From positions 1 through 19,507 of the forward strand of contig DAOPYE010000046.1 in the NCBI GenBank assembly GCA_035352715.1: a stretch of 19,507 nt of DNA, given 5' to 3'. The position numbers and the translations under genes were made by a program. Position 1 is the first letter of the stretch. Every line of letters starts with the position of its first letter. Below are positions 1 through 5,719 of the stretch, piece after piece. This stretch comes from DAOPYE01 sp035352715. Its GTDB lineage: Bacteria; Acidobacteriota; Holophagae; Holophagales; Holophagaceae. Below the pieces are notes generated by a model. That model made no database searches and had not been told where the DNA came from. It saw only the letters and a program-made list of their open reading frames with translations.

Positions 1-11
1 CCAGACGCCCT

Positions 12-58
12 GGTGTAGTTGTCACCGATGCACAGGGGTAATTGTCGTCGCGGACGCA
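12..58 (-). repeat. Tn7-like transposon end: two binding-site-like repeats and putative terminus
   Basis: Two related 14-bp units lie 23 bp apart (12-25 and 35-48, cores GTAGTTGTCAC and GTAATTGTCGT). On the minus strand they read GACAA-TTA/CTA inward, the style of the TnsB sites in Tn7-like ends. The sequence ends on the plus strand in ...GGACGCA at 58. Read inward on the minus strand it starts TGCGTCCGCGAC, similar to TGTCGTTCGCGAC at the other cluster near 3940. Integrase coding sequence begins immediately at 59, so 58 is a natural junction. The element would extend leftward out of the window. The assignment rests on motif similarity and on the break in the integrase. Confidence 0.5.
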
Positions 59-281
59 GGAGCGTCCGAGCCGCATCCCGACGCTCCCGGGCCTCCTTCA
101 GGCCAACATCGGGATACACCCCCAGCGAGAGGCGCTTTTCCTTGCCGTCGAAGCGGAATTTGAGCCGCCACCACTTGCCCCCACTCGAGGCGATCTCCAG
201 GTAAAGCCCCTTCTCATCCGCAAGCCTGATGGGCTTTTCTGCGGGCTTGGCTTTGCGGATGGCAACGTCAGTGAGGGGCAT
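59..281 (-). pseudogene. Truncated tyrosine integrase (P4-type, N-terminal arm-binding domain only)
   Basis: Reading minus from the ATG at 281 gives MPLTDVAIRKAKPAEKP, then GLYLEIASSGGKWWRLKF, RFDGKEKRLSLGVYPDVG and LKEARERRDAAR. This is the textbook start of the DUF4102 arm-type DNA-binding domain of P4/IntS-like integrases (normally about 400 residues). Homology stops after about 74 codons (ARTLL); from 58 on, the frame continues into transposon-end sequence. The core-binding and catalytic domains (R...HxxR...Y) are therefore missing and the gene cannot be functional. No Shine-Dalgarno precedes the ATG; a perfect inverted repeat sits there instead. Integrases of this family commonly use tRNA or tmRNA 3' ends as attB, and ssrA lies 3.7 kb to the right, so this may be the relic of an ssrA-integrated island. 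Confidence 0.85.
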
Positions 282-338
282 GGGGGCAACTCGCGAGGGC
301 AACATCCCGGTTGCCCTCGCGAGTTGCCCCCATGCCCC
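275..338. repeat. 29-bp perfect inverted repeat (6-nt loop) spanning the integrase start
   Basis: Left arm 275-303 and right arm 310-338 are exact reverse complements around the loop ATCCCG. The arms begin with GGGGCATGGGGGCAACTCGC. The left arm contains the integrase start codon (279-281), so the right arm carries a mirror copy of the first bases of the gene. There is no U-run on either side, so it is not a convincing intrinsic terminator. It could be a recombination scar, an arm of a mobile repeat, or a structure that silences the integrase start. Confidence 0.8.
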
Positions 339-354
339 CGGATTTCAATGGATG

Positions 355-412
355 AAAAAAGACCCAGCAGGATCATGAATTGGGCTAATTCATTGAATCT
401 ACTGGGTCTTTT
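355..412 (-). terminator. Strong intrinsic terminator (long hairpin plus U-run)
   Basis: A long, slightly imperfect hairpin has arms at about 361-381 and 388-408 (GACCCAG...CTGGGTC outer stem, ATGAATT/AATTCAT inner stem, short loop). On the minus strand it is followed by six T (355-360 read in reverse). It overlaps the stop of the nuclease-fragment ORF that ends at 385 and would terminate that transcript. The plus strand has only TTTT after the stem, so termination in that direction should be weaker. Confidence 0.75.
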
Positions 413-1194
413 GGATGACTGTGCCGTGAAGAATAACTTGTCGCAGTGAGGAAGCATAAGCTGTCGCCTTGGGGGGCGAAAACGACCATTAGGTTTCCGT
501 GGACCTCATCTTCTTTCACCTTGTGGTACGCCTCACCGTTGAAGATGTAGCCTTCGTGGCTGAAGGTTACCTCACAGCTCCCGGCAGCGACGGCCTCTAA
601 GCCCTTTGCGAACTCCTCGCGCAGTTCCTTCGAGCCAAATTCTTCGTCAAAGAGGCGGTACCGTAGCGCCCTCTCAAAGTAGAAGGCGAGAATCGTTTCA
701 AGTTCCTTGTTCTTGATGACCGCATCCAACCGATAACTTTCGCTGAAGAAGTGGAGACGGAAATGTTTCTCGGTGTTTTCGTTCTTCTTTTGGATCTCGT
801 CCTGGAGAGCTACCAACGCGGAGGCGGAGGCATTTCGGCGGTTCTTTACCTCGATGAGATCAATGTGAATGCGCCGTGCCTGGAGGTGGACAAGCATCAG
901 GTCCGTGCGCTTCAGAGTCAGCTCGGCGTTCTCCAGCTCCTTCCGGTTTTGATGGAAGAGGCCGACGTGGCTACCCCAAAAGCTCGAGCGTTGGACCAAG
1001 CGCTTTCGACCCAAGGTATCCAAAGAGAAACCCAGAAGGTAGAAGCAGAGGCCGACGTCGAGAAACAGCCAGACATGGAACCTCCTCAAACCTGGATGAT
1101 CCAGGAAATACACGATGACCAACTTGGAAATGGGGAGGAGGGTAACGATGAAACCTACGGACTTTTGTGAAGTCGACCCTCGTTTCATGAGCAT
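385..1194 (-). pseudogene. Fragment of a PD-(D/E)XK-type nuclease domain protein (cargo, probably defence-related)
   Basis: The 269-codon minus ORF contains KRTDLMLV (Asp98) followed 17 residues later by IDLIEVKNRR (Glu115-Val-Lys117), the D...ExK core of PD-(D/E)XK nucleases. After it come helical segments (DAVIKNKELETILAFYFERALR) and a beta-rich tail (EVTFSHEGYIFNGEAYH). It reminds me of the C-terminal nuclease part of long HerA/DptH-like restriction proteins, but I cannot name a family. The N-terminal 25 or so residues are antisense to the start of tnsC and its Shine-Dalgarno, so the true 5' part has probably been lost to the transposon. The last 30 residues read through end-type repeats at 431-467 (QGDSLCF, TATSYSS), so the 3' end also looks fused to transposon DNA. 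It is likely a remnant in both directions. Confidence 0.5.
431..467 (-). repeat. Second cluster of Tn7-like end repeats
   Basis: Two units, GAATAACTTGTCGC (431-444) and GCATAAGCTGTCGC (454-467), are 23 bp apart, the same spacing as the pair at 12-48. They match the units at 3891-3931 (ACCATAAGTTGTCGC, ACCATAAGCTGTCG). Their orientation is the same as in both other clusters. No clear terminal TGT/ACA is visible where it would be expected near 475-477, so the border is eroded or these are internal sites. Confidence 0.5.
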
Positions 1195-2233
1195 GGAGAA
1201 GGCGCTACTCCTTCCTGACGAAGGAAAGCGATTGTTCTTTGATCGCGCCAGAATTCGTCACCCTCGTATCAATGAGGTTCTGGCAGATTTTGAATCGATG
1301 GCGGCTTTGAATACGGGCACCGACCTAATTCTCCTGACAGGGCCGACGGGTGTCGGTAAATCAACGCTTATCACCCGCATATGGGAAATGATCATGGAGA
1401 AATATCAACAGAAAATCAATGAAGACCCCGGGTATATTCCGGCAGTGATCATTTCTGCTCCCGCATCTGGTGAGGCTGTTTTCTCTTGGCGAATGTTCTA
1501 TACCCGCATTGGTGATGCGTTGGCAGAGCCCCTGATTGATAGAAAACAGAGCACGTTCTTGGTTGGCGATCGCGTTATCACCTCGCGATCAAGTCGTGGA
1601 TGCACCGTCGCGGCTCTTCAAACTGCAATCAGTGGTTGCTTGCTTGCTCGTCGAACGTCATTGCTTGTAATCGACGAAGCGATCCCTCTGGTGAGGAATG
1701 CGCGTGGAGATTCGCTGGAAACACACATGGATGCACTACGATCCCTTTCGAACATTTGTGGGCTCACCCTGGCCATAGTCGGATCCTATGACCTCCTTCG
1801 GCTTGTGGAACTTAGCGGCCAACTCGCAAGGCGCAGCACGATCCTTCATTTTCCTCGATACCAAACGGGAGTTAAGGCTGATGAGAACGCATTCCAAAGC
1901 GCGCTTGCCAGCCTCCAACGTTACATCCCATTAAAAAATGTACCAGACCTCACGTTGAGGTCGGACCAGCTACACAATGCATGCATTGGTTGCGTTGGAA
2001 TTCTTAAGGACACTCTCGCCAGAGCGCTAGAAATCTCTTTACACCTAGGAGGGAGATGGTCCGATGAAAATCTTCGAAAGGCCCTCCTCCCCAAAAAATC
2101 ACTGCTGTCCATCCTGCGAGAGACCCTTGAAGGAGAGAAGCAAATCAAAGACTTGGCCTTTGGTTCTGCAACATTCAATGACTATGCAGATATCCAGAAT
2201 TTTCTGCAGGAGGAGAGAACTTGCAATCGCTAA
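1148..2233 (+). CDS. tnsC: TnsC/TniB-like AAA+ transposition regulator ATPase
   Basis: In Tn7-like and Mu-like transposition this ATPase links target recognition (TniQ/TnsD) to the DDE transposase (TnsB). The 361-residue protein has Walker A GPTGVGKST (residues 65-73), Walker B LLVIDEA (172-178) and a sensor-1-like segment AIVGSYDLLRL about 45 residues later, followed by QLARRST. The HPRINEVLADFESM stretch before the P-loop is also typical of TniB/TnsC proteins. I chose the ATG at 1148 because GGGGAGGAGG ends about 5 nt before it; the in-frame ATG at 1115 lacks a ribosome site. The gene overlaps the downstream tniQ by 13 bp. There is no tnsB in front of it: a plus-strand frame ending at 1170 has an acidic tail that could be a last trace of TnsB, but it is antisense to the nuclease fragment and unproven. 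Confidence 0.87.
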   Translation: MKPTDFCEVDPRFMSMEKALLLPDEGKRLFFDRARIRHPRINEVLADFESMAALNTGTDLILLTGPTGVGKSTLITRIWEMIMEKYQQKINEDPGYIPAVIISAPASGEAVFSWRMFYTRIGDALAEPLIDRKQSTFLVGDRVITSRSSRGCTVAALQTAISGCLLARRTSLLVIDEAIPLVRNARGDSLETHMDALRSLSNICGLTLAIVGSYDLLRLVELSGQLARRSTILHFPRYQTGVKADENAFQSALASLQRYIPLKNVPDLTLRSDQLHNACIGCVGILKDTLARALEISLHLGGRWSDENLRKALLPKKSLLSILRETLEGEKQIKDLAFGSATFNDYADIQNFLQEERTCNR

Positions 2234-3573
2234 TTCATGAAAGTGAACTTTCGTCCTGGGAACATACAAAAGTAATACCGAAGAGATCGCACCTAATTCG
2301 ATTAGAACCGAGAGGCCTCGGAACACCATTCCGAGAGAGCCTCAGTAGTTATTTTTTAAGGCTTGCAGATGCCCATAGTGTGAGTCCAAATACCTTCTAT
2401 CGTTATCTGGTTTCGCCAGAGTTAAATGTTAACCGAATGCTTGCAGCGGGGTACAGCACGAATGCATGGGAGTCGTCCGGTTTTAATAGTCTGGGGCAGA
2501 TTCCGCTTGGGTGGACAAAATTCCTTCAAGAGCAAACGTGTGTAGAGGGACTATCAACACTGTGTCTTCTCCCCCTTCGTGAGAAAATTTCCAGACGGAT
2601 GCTCATGTCGGATGTGAATAGATGGTGCCCCATCTGCATAGAGGAAAGCGAAAAAGAAAGAATCCCATTTGGTCAACTTTTATGGAAACTGCACGGCGTG
2701 TATGCATGTTACCGACATGGAATTAGGCTCTTGAGTCAATGTGGATGCGGTCAAGGCCGCCTATCAAGTGTTCAACAGGCAAAGCTGCTCCCTCACATCT
2801 GCAAGCATTGCGGTCGTTCCCTTGGAAAGGCGGATTCTGGCGCAATTATCCCGGCTCAGCCAGAGGACATTGTGCAGGCCAAATTGTTGGGAGAACTACT
2901 TGGCTCTGACCTTTTCTCGGGCGCTGGCCCCAAATACAAACATGGTGTTTCTCACTTTTTGAAGGCCGTAATTTGGCCCTTCGCTGATGGAAACATTCCC
3001 AAACTTGCAAGAACACTTGGTAAAGCGGATAGCGTAATCCATTACTGGATTCAAAACCACTGCAAGCTGTCGCTACCAAACGCGGTATTAATCGCAAGAA
3101 CTTTCAGTTGTTCCATTCGAGATGTGCTTATTGGTGATGCATCTATGGCACAAGTCAGCAAGGAAATGGTTGAACGAAGCGAGATGCCCAAGGCGCCTCC
3201 TCCATCTCATGAGGAAATCCGTGCTTCGTTGGAGTCAATGCTTCGCGGGCCTTCTCCTGTCTCATTGGCTGAGGCGGCAAGACGAATCGGAGTCGATCGA
3301 TCTGGGCTTACTCACAGCCATCCAGAGATTTGCAAAGAACTCACCTCCAGATGGAGAGAGGAGCGCCACCAAGAGAGCCTCGATCTTCATCGAGAGAAGG
3401 CAGAGGCATATCGGGATACGGCAAGGAAGATTGCAAAGAGCGGGATTCGTCCAACGCGGCGACGCGTGAGCGATCTCCTCAATGGCCAACATGTCGCATT
3501 CGATCCTCGCGATAGGGAAGCCTGCGACCGTGCATGCCAGGATGCGATGCTGGAATTTGGCCTCGACAGATGA
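2221..3573 (+). CDS. tniQ: TniQ/TnsD-family transposon target-selection protein
   Basis: TniQ/TnsD proteins choose the insertion site and recruit TnsC. The N-terminus has the family signature HLIRLEPRGLG-TPFRESLSSYFLRLAD (about 24-50). A zinc-ribbon region follows: WCPIC (C136, C139), CYRH (C163, H166), CGC (C174, C176) and CKHC (C194, C197). Then come helix-turn-helix-like segments (SLAEAARRIGVDRSGLTHSH near 345-365) and a PTRRRVSDLL motif near the C-terminus. At 450 residues it is much longer than the short TniQ of CRISPR-guided elements and nearer to TnsD, which binds a specific chromosomal site. The start is TTG at 2221, favoured by AGGAGGAGA at 2208-2216; it overlaps the tnsC stop, so translation is probably coupled. 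The codon usage is AT-richer than in the core genes. The position beside ssrA suggests that tmRNA DNA is its target. Confidence 0.87.
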   Translation: MQSLIHESELSSWEHTKVIPKRSHLIRLEPRGLGTPFRESLSSYFLRLADAHSVSPNTFYRYLVSPELNVNRMLAAGYSTNAWESSGFNSLGQIPLGWTKFLQEQTCVEGLSTLCLLPLREKISRRMLMSDVNRWCPICIEESEKERIPFGQLLWKLHGVYACYRHGIRLLSQCGCGQGRLSSVQQAKLLPHICKHCGRSLGKADSGAIIPAQPEDIVQAKLLGELLGSDLFSGAGPKYKHGVSHFLKAVIWPFADGNIPKLARTLGKADSVIHYWIQNHCKLSLPNAVLIARTFSCSIRDVLIGDASMAQVSKEMVERSEMPKAPPPSHEEIRASLESMLRGPSPVSLAEAARRIGVDRSGLTHSHPEICKELTSRWREERHQESLDLHREKAEAYRDTARKIAKSGIRPTRRRVSDLLNGQHVAFDPRDREACDRACQDAMLEFGLDR

Positions 3574-3701
3574 TCCCTGGTCAGCGACCAACAATGTTGC
3601 GCCGTTTCATCGAACAGAATCCATTGCGAGCCGGAAGCGAAGAATCCAACCTTGGTGCAATCCCCCCTATTGACACCTGCTGAATGCAGAAGGGGGAGCG
3701 T

Positions 3702-3884
3702 ATGCAACTGGAACCAACCCTACGCCATGCCGAGATGGACGTGGAGACGGAAGCATGGCTGGCTGCAGGCCTAGAAGTGTTCGCCCACTTGCCGCCTTAC
3801 CCATGGACCGAAGAACTACTCCAAGTTGGCCACCCCATTTGGGTGATTCCCGGAAGAGGCGCTTTTGTCATCCTCGACCTCTAG
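3702..3884 (+). CDS. Small hypothetical protein (60 aa)
   Basis: The ORF starts at an ATG preceded by AGGGGGAG at 3691-3698, a good ribosome site. The product is acidic with several aromatic residues in its second half (LPPYPWTEELLQ, then HPIWVIPGRGAFVILDL). I do not recognise the family. It lies 128 bp after tniQ on the same strand and immediately before the right-end repeats, so it belongs to the element if it is real. No Cys/His metal cluster, signal peptide or membrane span is evident. It could be an accessory protein of the element or a chance ORF. The stretch from 3574 to 3690 shows no gene or obvious structure. Confidence 0.4.
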   Translation: MQLEPTLRHAEMDVETEAWLAAGLEVFAHLPPYPWTEELLQVGHPIWVIPGRGAFVILDL

Positions 3885-3890
3885 GCGCGA

Positions 3891-3950
3891 ACCATAAGTT
3901 GTCGCCTCGTGCAGCGAACCATAAGCTGTCGTTCGCGACAACTTATGGTT
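3891..3950. repeat. Right-end repeats of the Tn7-like element with an opposed third unit
   Basis: ACCATAAGTTGTCGC (3891-3905) and ACCATAAGCTGTCG (3918-3931) are direct units 27 bp apart, oriented like the clusters at 12-48 and 431-467. A third unit, CGACAACTTATGGTT (3936-3950), is inverted. With the second unit it makes a 15-bp-arm palindrome (one mismatch) around a TTCG loop (3932-3935). The shared centre TGTCGTTCGCGACA (3927-3940) could serve as the terminus of an element on either side. The rightward unit may be the relic of another element's end. Confidence 0.6.
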
Positions 3951-3962
3951 TCGGGGCACAAT

Positions 3963-3985
3963 GACTTCGGACGTTGTCGGAAGTC
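3963..3985 (-). terminator. ssrA: Hairpin downstream of tmRNA (probable ssrA terminator)
   Basis: Just after the tmRNA CCA end, the minus strand forms GACTTC-C-GAC / GTC-C-GAAGTC, a stem with one C-C mismatch and an AAC loop. Only a poor T-run follows (ATTGTG). The position 5 nt beyond the mature 3' end fits a termination or 3'-processing structure. The transposon terminus at 3940 lies just past it, so the insertion leaves tmRNA expression intact. Confidence 0.45.
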
Positions 3986-3989
3986 GCTC

Positions 3990-4380
3990 TGGTGGAGATG
4001 GCGGGAATTGAACCCGCGTCCAAGAAGTGCGGCGTGGAGGGTCGTCCACAGGCTTGTTCCGCTTTGGATGACCTCTACAGGGATGAGAGCGGACGACCCT
4101 GATCGAGGACTTGTCCCTGGATTTCAGCCGCCGTCAGGAGACGTCGCGATGGCCTATTCTGTTCCCTCCTTCGGCAGGCCGAAGCCACCCGTTGGAAGGT
4201 TTTACGAGCCCGCTACCAGAAGATCACGGGGACTCGCTCGATCCGCGATTAAGCGGCGAGGGCCAGTTCGAAGTTATCGTTGGCAGTTTTGTTTTGATCG
4301 GCTTGATAAGGGGGCCAACCGACCAACCCCCGCCTGCGCCTCACACCCCTGCAAACAACCTGTCGAAACCAGTCATCCCC
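3990..4380 (-). ncRNA. ssrA: Transfer-messenger RNA (tmRNA)
   Basis: tmRNA rescues stalled ribosomes and tags the incomplete protein for proteolysis. The 5' end GGGGATGACTGGTTTCGAC (from 4380 on the minus strand) pairs with the 3' acceptor strand CATCTCC-ACCA, whose CCA is encoded at 3990-3992. The T-arm GCGGG-TTCAATT-CCCGC lies next to it. The tag frame starts at the resume codon GCC (4284) and reads ANDNFELALAA, then TAA (4249-4251), so with the tRNA-borne alanine the tag is AANDNFELALAA. The length of 391 nt is normal for a one-piece tmRNA. It lies 73 bp downstream of the di-iron repair gene on the same strand, and its 3' end borders the mobile island. ssrA is a classic integration site for integrases. 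Confidence 0.97.
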
Positions 4381-4428
4381 AAGGTGTGTGCATTTCGCCA
4401 GGGTCCGAAAACCCGGGCATGGACGCCA

Positions 4429-4457
4429 AGTATGGCCGGGAGCCGCTCCAAGCTCAA
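4429..4457 (-). promoter_or_regulatory. Sigma70-type promoter of ssrA
   Basis: On the minus strand, -35 TTGAGC (4452-4457) and -10 CATACT (4429-4434) are separated by exactly 17 nt. Transcription would start near 4422 and leave a leader of about 40 nt for RNase P to remove before the mature 5' G at 4380. The -35 overlaps the stop codon of the upstream di-iron protein gene, so tmRNA has its own promoter despite the short gap. Confidence 0.55.
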
Positions 4458-4990
4458 GCGGCCTTGACGATGCGGGGGAACAGGATGTTGTTCTCCAGGT
4501 AGATGTGCCGAACCAGACTGCGGGCCAGCTCCTGGCATGCGGCGTAGAGCTTGCGCTGCAACGGAACGGCGTTCTCGGGCGGGACGAAACCGGCGGTCAG
4601 CTTGCGGATGCGCACCAGCAGGCCTGCGGCGGCATCATGTTCGTCCTGGAACAGCGTCACGGGTTCGAACAGTTCCTCCACATCCTGGACCTCGCGGCCC
4701 TGGACCTTGGCGAGGATGGCGGGAAACAGGGCGACTTCTTCTTCCTTCAGGTGGGCGCGCATCTCGGTACAGAAGAGATCCACTTCATCCCGAATGGCGT
4801 AGAGTTCGGGAATCCAATGGCCATCCTGGGAGGCAGCAGCCTCGGCAAGGTTCTCAAGCTCGGCCATGCCGTGACGAGTCTCCAGGTGGTAGTCCTCGAG
4901 CAGATGGCGAATCAAGGATTCCGTGGTCGCCGTCTCCCAGACGTCCAGGTCCTTGCGCTCAATTTCGCTCAGGCAAATCTCGTAGCTCAT
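4454..4990 (-). CDS. Hemerythrin-type di-iron protein, iron-sulfur cluster repair (RIC/YtfE-like) without N-terminal ScdA domain
   Basis: RIC proteins help restore Fe-S clusters damaged by nitric oxide or oxidants in the cytoplasm. The 178-residue protein keeps the full metal-ligand pattern of YtfE: YH (H35), H58, HLKEE (H80, E84), FQDEH (H118) and HIYLENN (H162, E166), plus NNILFP near the end. YtfE and ScdA are about 220 residues long with an N-terminal ScdA_N/DUF542 domain carrying a conserved Cys; here that domain is absent. The ORF stays open upstream to 5104, but I chose the ATG at 4990 because GAGGGA lies 5 nt before it. The gene is divergent from gmk. A short-stem hairpin (CCGCT/AGCGG) overlaps its stop. 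Confidence 0.85.
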   Translation of the reverse strand: MSYEICLSEIERKDLDVWETATTESLIRHLLEDYHLETRHGMAELENLAEAAASQDGHWIPELYAIRDEVDLFCTEMRAHLKEEEVALFPAILAKVQGREVQDVEELFEPVTLFQDEHDAAAGLLVRIRKLTAGFVPPENAVPLQRKLYAACQELARSLVRHIYLENNILFPRIVKAA

Positions 4991-5092
4991 GGCATCCCTC
5001 GCACCCATATGGTGCCTGAATGAAGGCAGCGTTCCCTCCCCAGGAAATAAAGGGGAAGACATTCCCGCTACACTGTTGCCCCGGAGGCCTGA

Positions 5093-5719
5093 TTGATCCG
5101 ACACCGCGGGAACATCTTCATCCTGTCCGCCCCTTCGGGAACGGGCAAGTCCACGCTTGCAAAACGTTTGGTGCGGGACCTTTCGGATTTGATCTTTTCG
5201 ATCTCATTCACCACCCGGAATCCGCGCCAGGGCGAGGTGGACGGCCAGGACTACTTCTTTGTGGACCGCCCGATCTTCGACGGGATGGTGGCCCAAAACG
5301 AACTGGCTGAATGGGTCGAGGTCTACGACAACCGCTACGGCACGGGCAAGGCATGGGTCCAAGAGAAGTTGGACGCGGGCGTGGACGTGCTGCTGGACAT
5401 CGAGACCGTGGGGGCCAGGAACGTGAAGCAGGCGTTCCCGGACGCCATCATGATCTTCCTGCTGCCCCCCAGCGCTGATGAGTTGGCCAAGCGGCTGCGC
5501 GGGCGCGGCAAGGACTCGGAAGCGCAGATCCGGCTGCGCCTGGGCCACGCACGGCACGAGATGGAGCAGTTTCCGCACTACGACTACCTGGTCGTGAACG
5601 ATGATCTGGAGCAGGCCTACCGCGAGCTGGAGTCCATCGTGCTGGCGGCGCGCTGCGCGCAGGCGCGGTCTTCCCGCCGGGCCAAGGGCATTCTGGAAAC
5701 ATTCGAGACGCCGCGATGA
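5093..5719 (+). CDS. gmk: Guanylate kinase
   Basis: Guanylate kinase phosphorylates GMP to GDP with ATP. The 208-residue protein has the P-loop SAPSGTGKST (12-21), the GMP-binding stretch FTTRNPRQGEVDGQDYFF, EWVEVYDNRYGTG (GMP contacts), DVLLDIETVGARNVKQ and the lid RLRGRGKDSEAQI. The start codon is TTG at 5093; CGGAGG at 5082-5087 gives ideal spacing, and MIRHRGNIFILSAPSG matches the usual N-terminal length. Its TGA overlaps the ATG of the following S41 peptidase (ATGA at 5716), so the two are translationally coupled. The core enzyme needs no context for its assignment. Confidence 0.97.
   Translation: MIRHRGNIFILSAPSGTGKSTLAKRLVRDLSDLIFSISFTTRNPRQGEVDGQDYFFVDRPIFDGMVAQNELAEWVEVYDNRYGTGKAWVQEKLDAGVDVLLDIETVGARNVKQAFPDAIMIFLLPPSADELAKRLRGRGKDSEAQIRLRLGHARHEMEQFPHYDYLVVNDDLEQAYRELESIVLAARCAQARSSRRAKGILETFETPR

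Larger units (their letters stand above)
478..3940. mobile_element. Tn7-like element, right-hand part, next to ssrA (left border unresolved)
   Basis: This segment carries the TnsC-type ATPase and the TniQ-type protein as an overlapping pair and ends in a two-repeat right end with terminal ...CGCGACA at 3940. Its base composition is visibly more AT-rich than the core genes to the right. The right border is supported by repeat structure and lies 49 bp from the tmRNA 3' end. The left border is not seen: no repeat in the opposite (inward-right) orientation could be identified between 478 and 1148, and the tnsA and tnsB genes expected upstream of tnsC are absent. The 5' limit given is only the edge of the previous repeat cluster. 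I infer a decayed or rearranged element. Confidence 0.5.

Noticed and set aside
1..3990. CRISPR-associated transposon of the V-K kind
   Set aside because: The end repeats and the TnsC/TniQ pair resemble such systems, but there is no repeat-spacer array, no Cas12k or Cascade gene, and TniQ is far longer than the short type.
3990..4020. A tRNA gene on the minus strand
   Set aside because: The T-arm and CCA end look like a tRNA, but no anticodon arm follows and the matching 5' acceptor strand is at 4380; it is the tmRNA.
5069..5074. Promoter -10 TACACT before gmk, with a similar GCTACACTGT at 19324
   Set aside because: The shared decamer is suggestive, but no matching -35 was found at a proper distance in either case, so I did not list it as a promoter.
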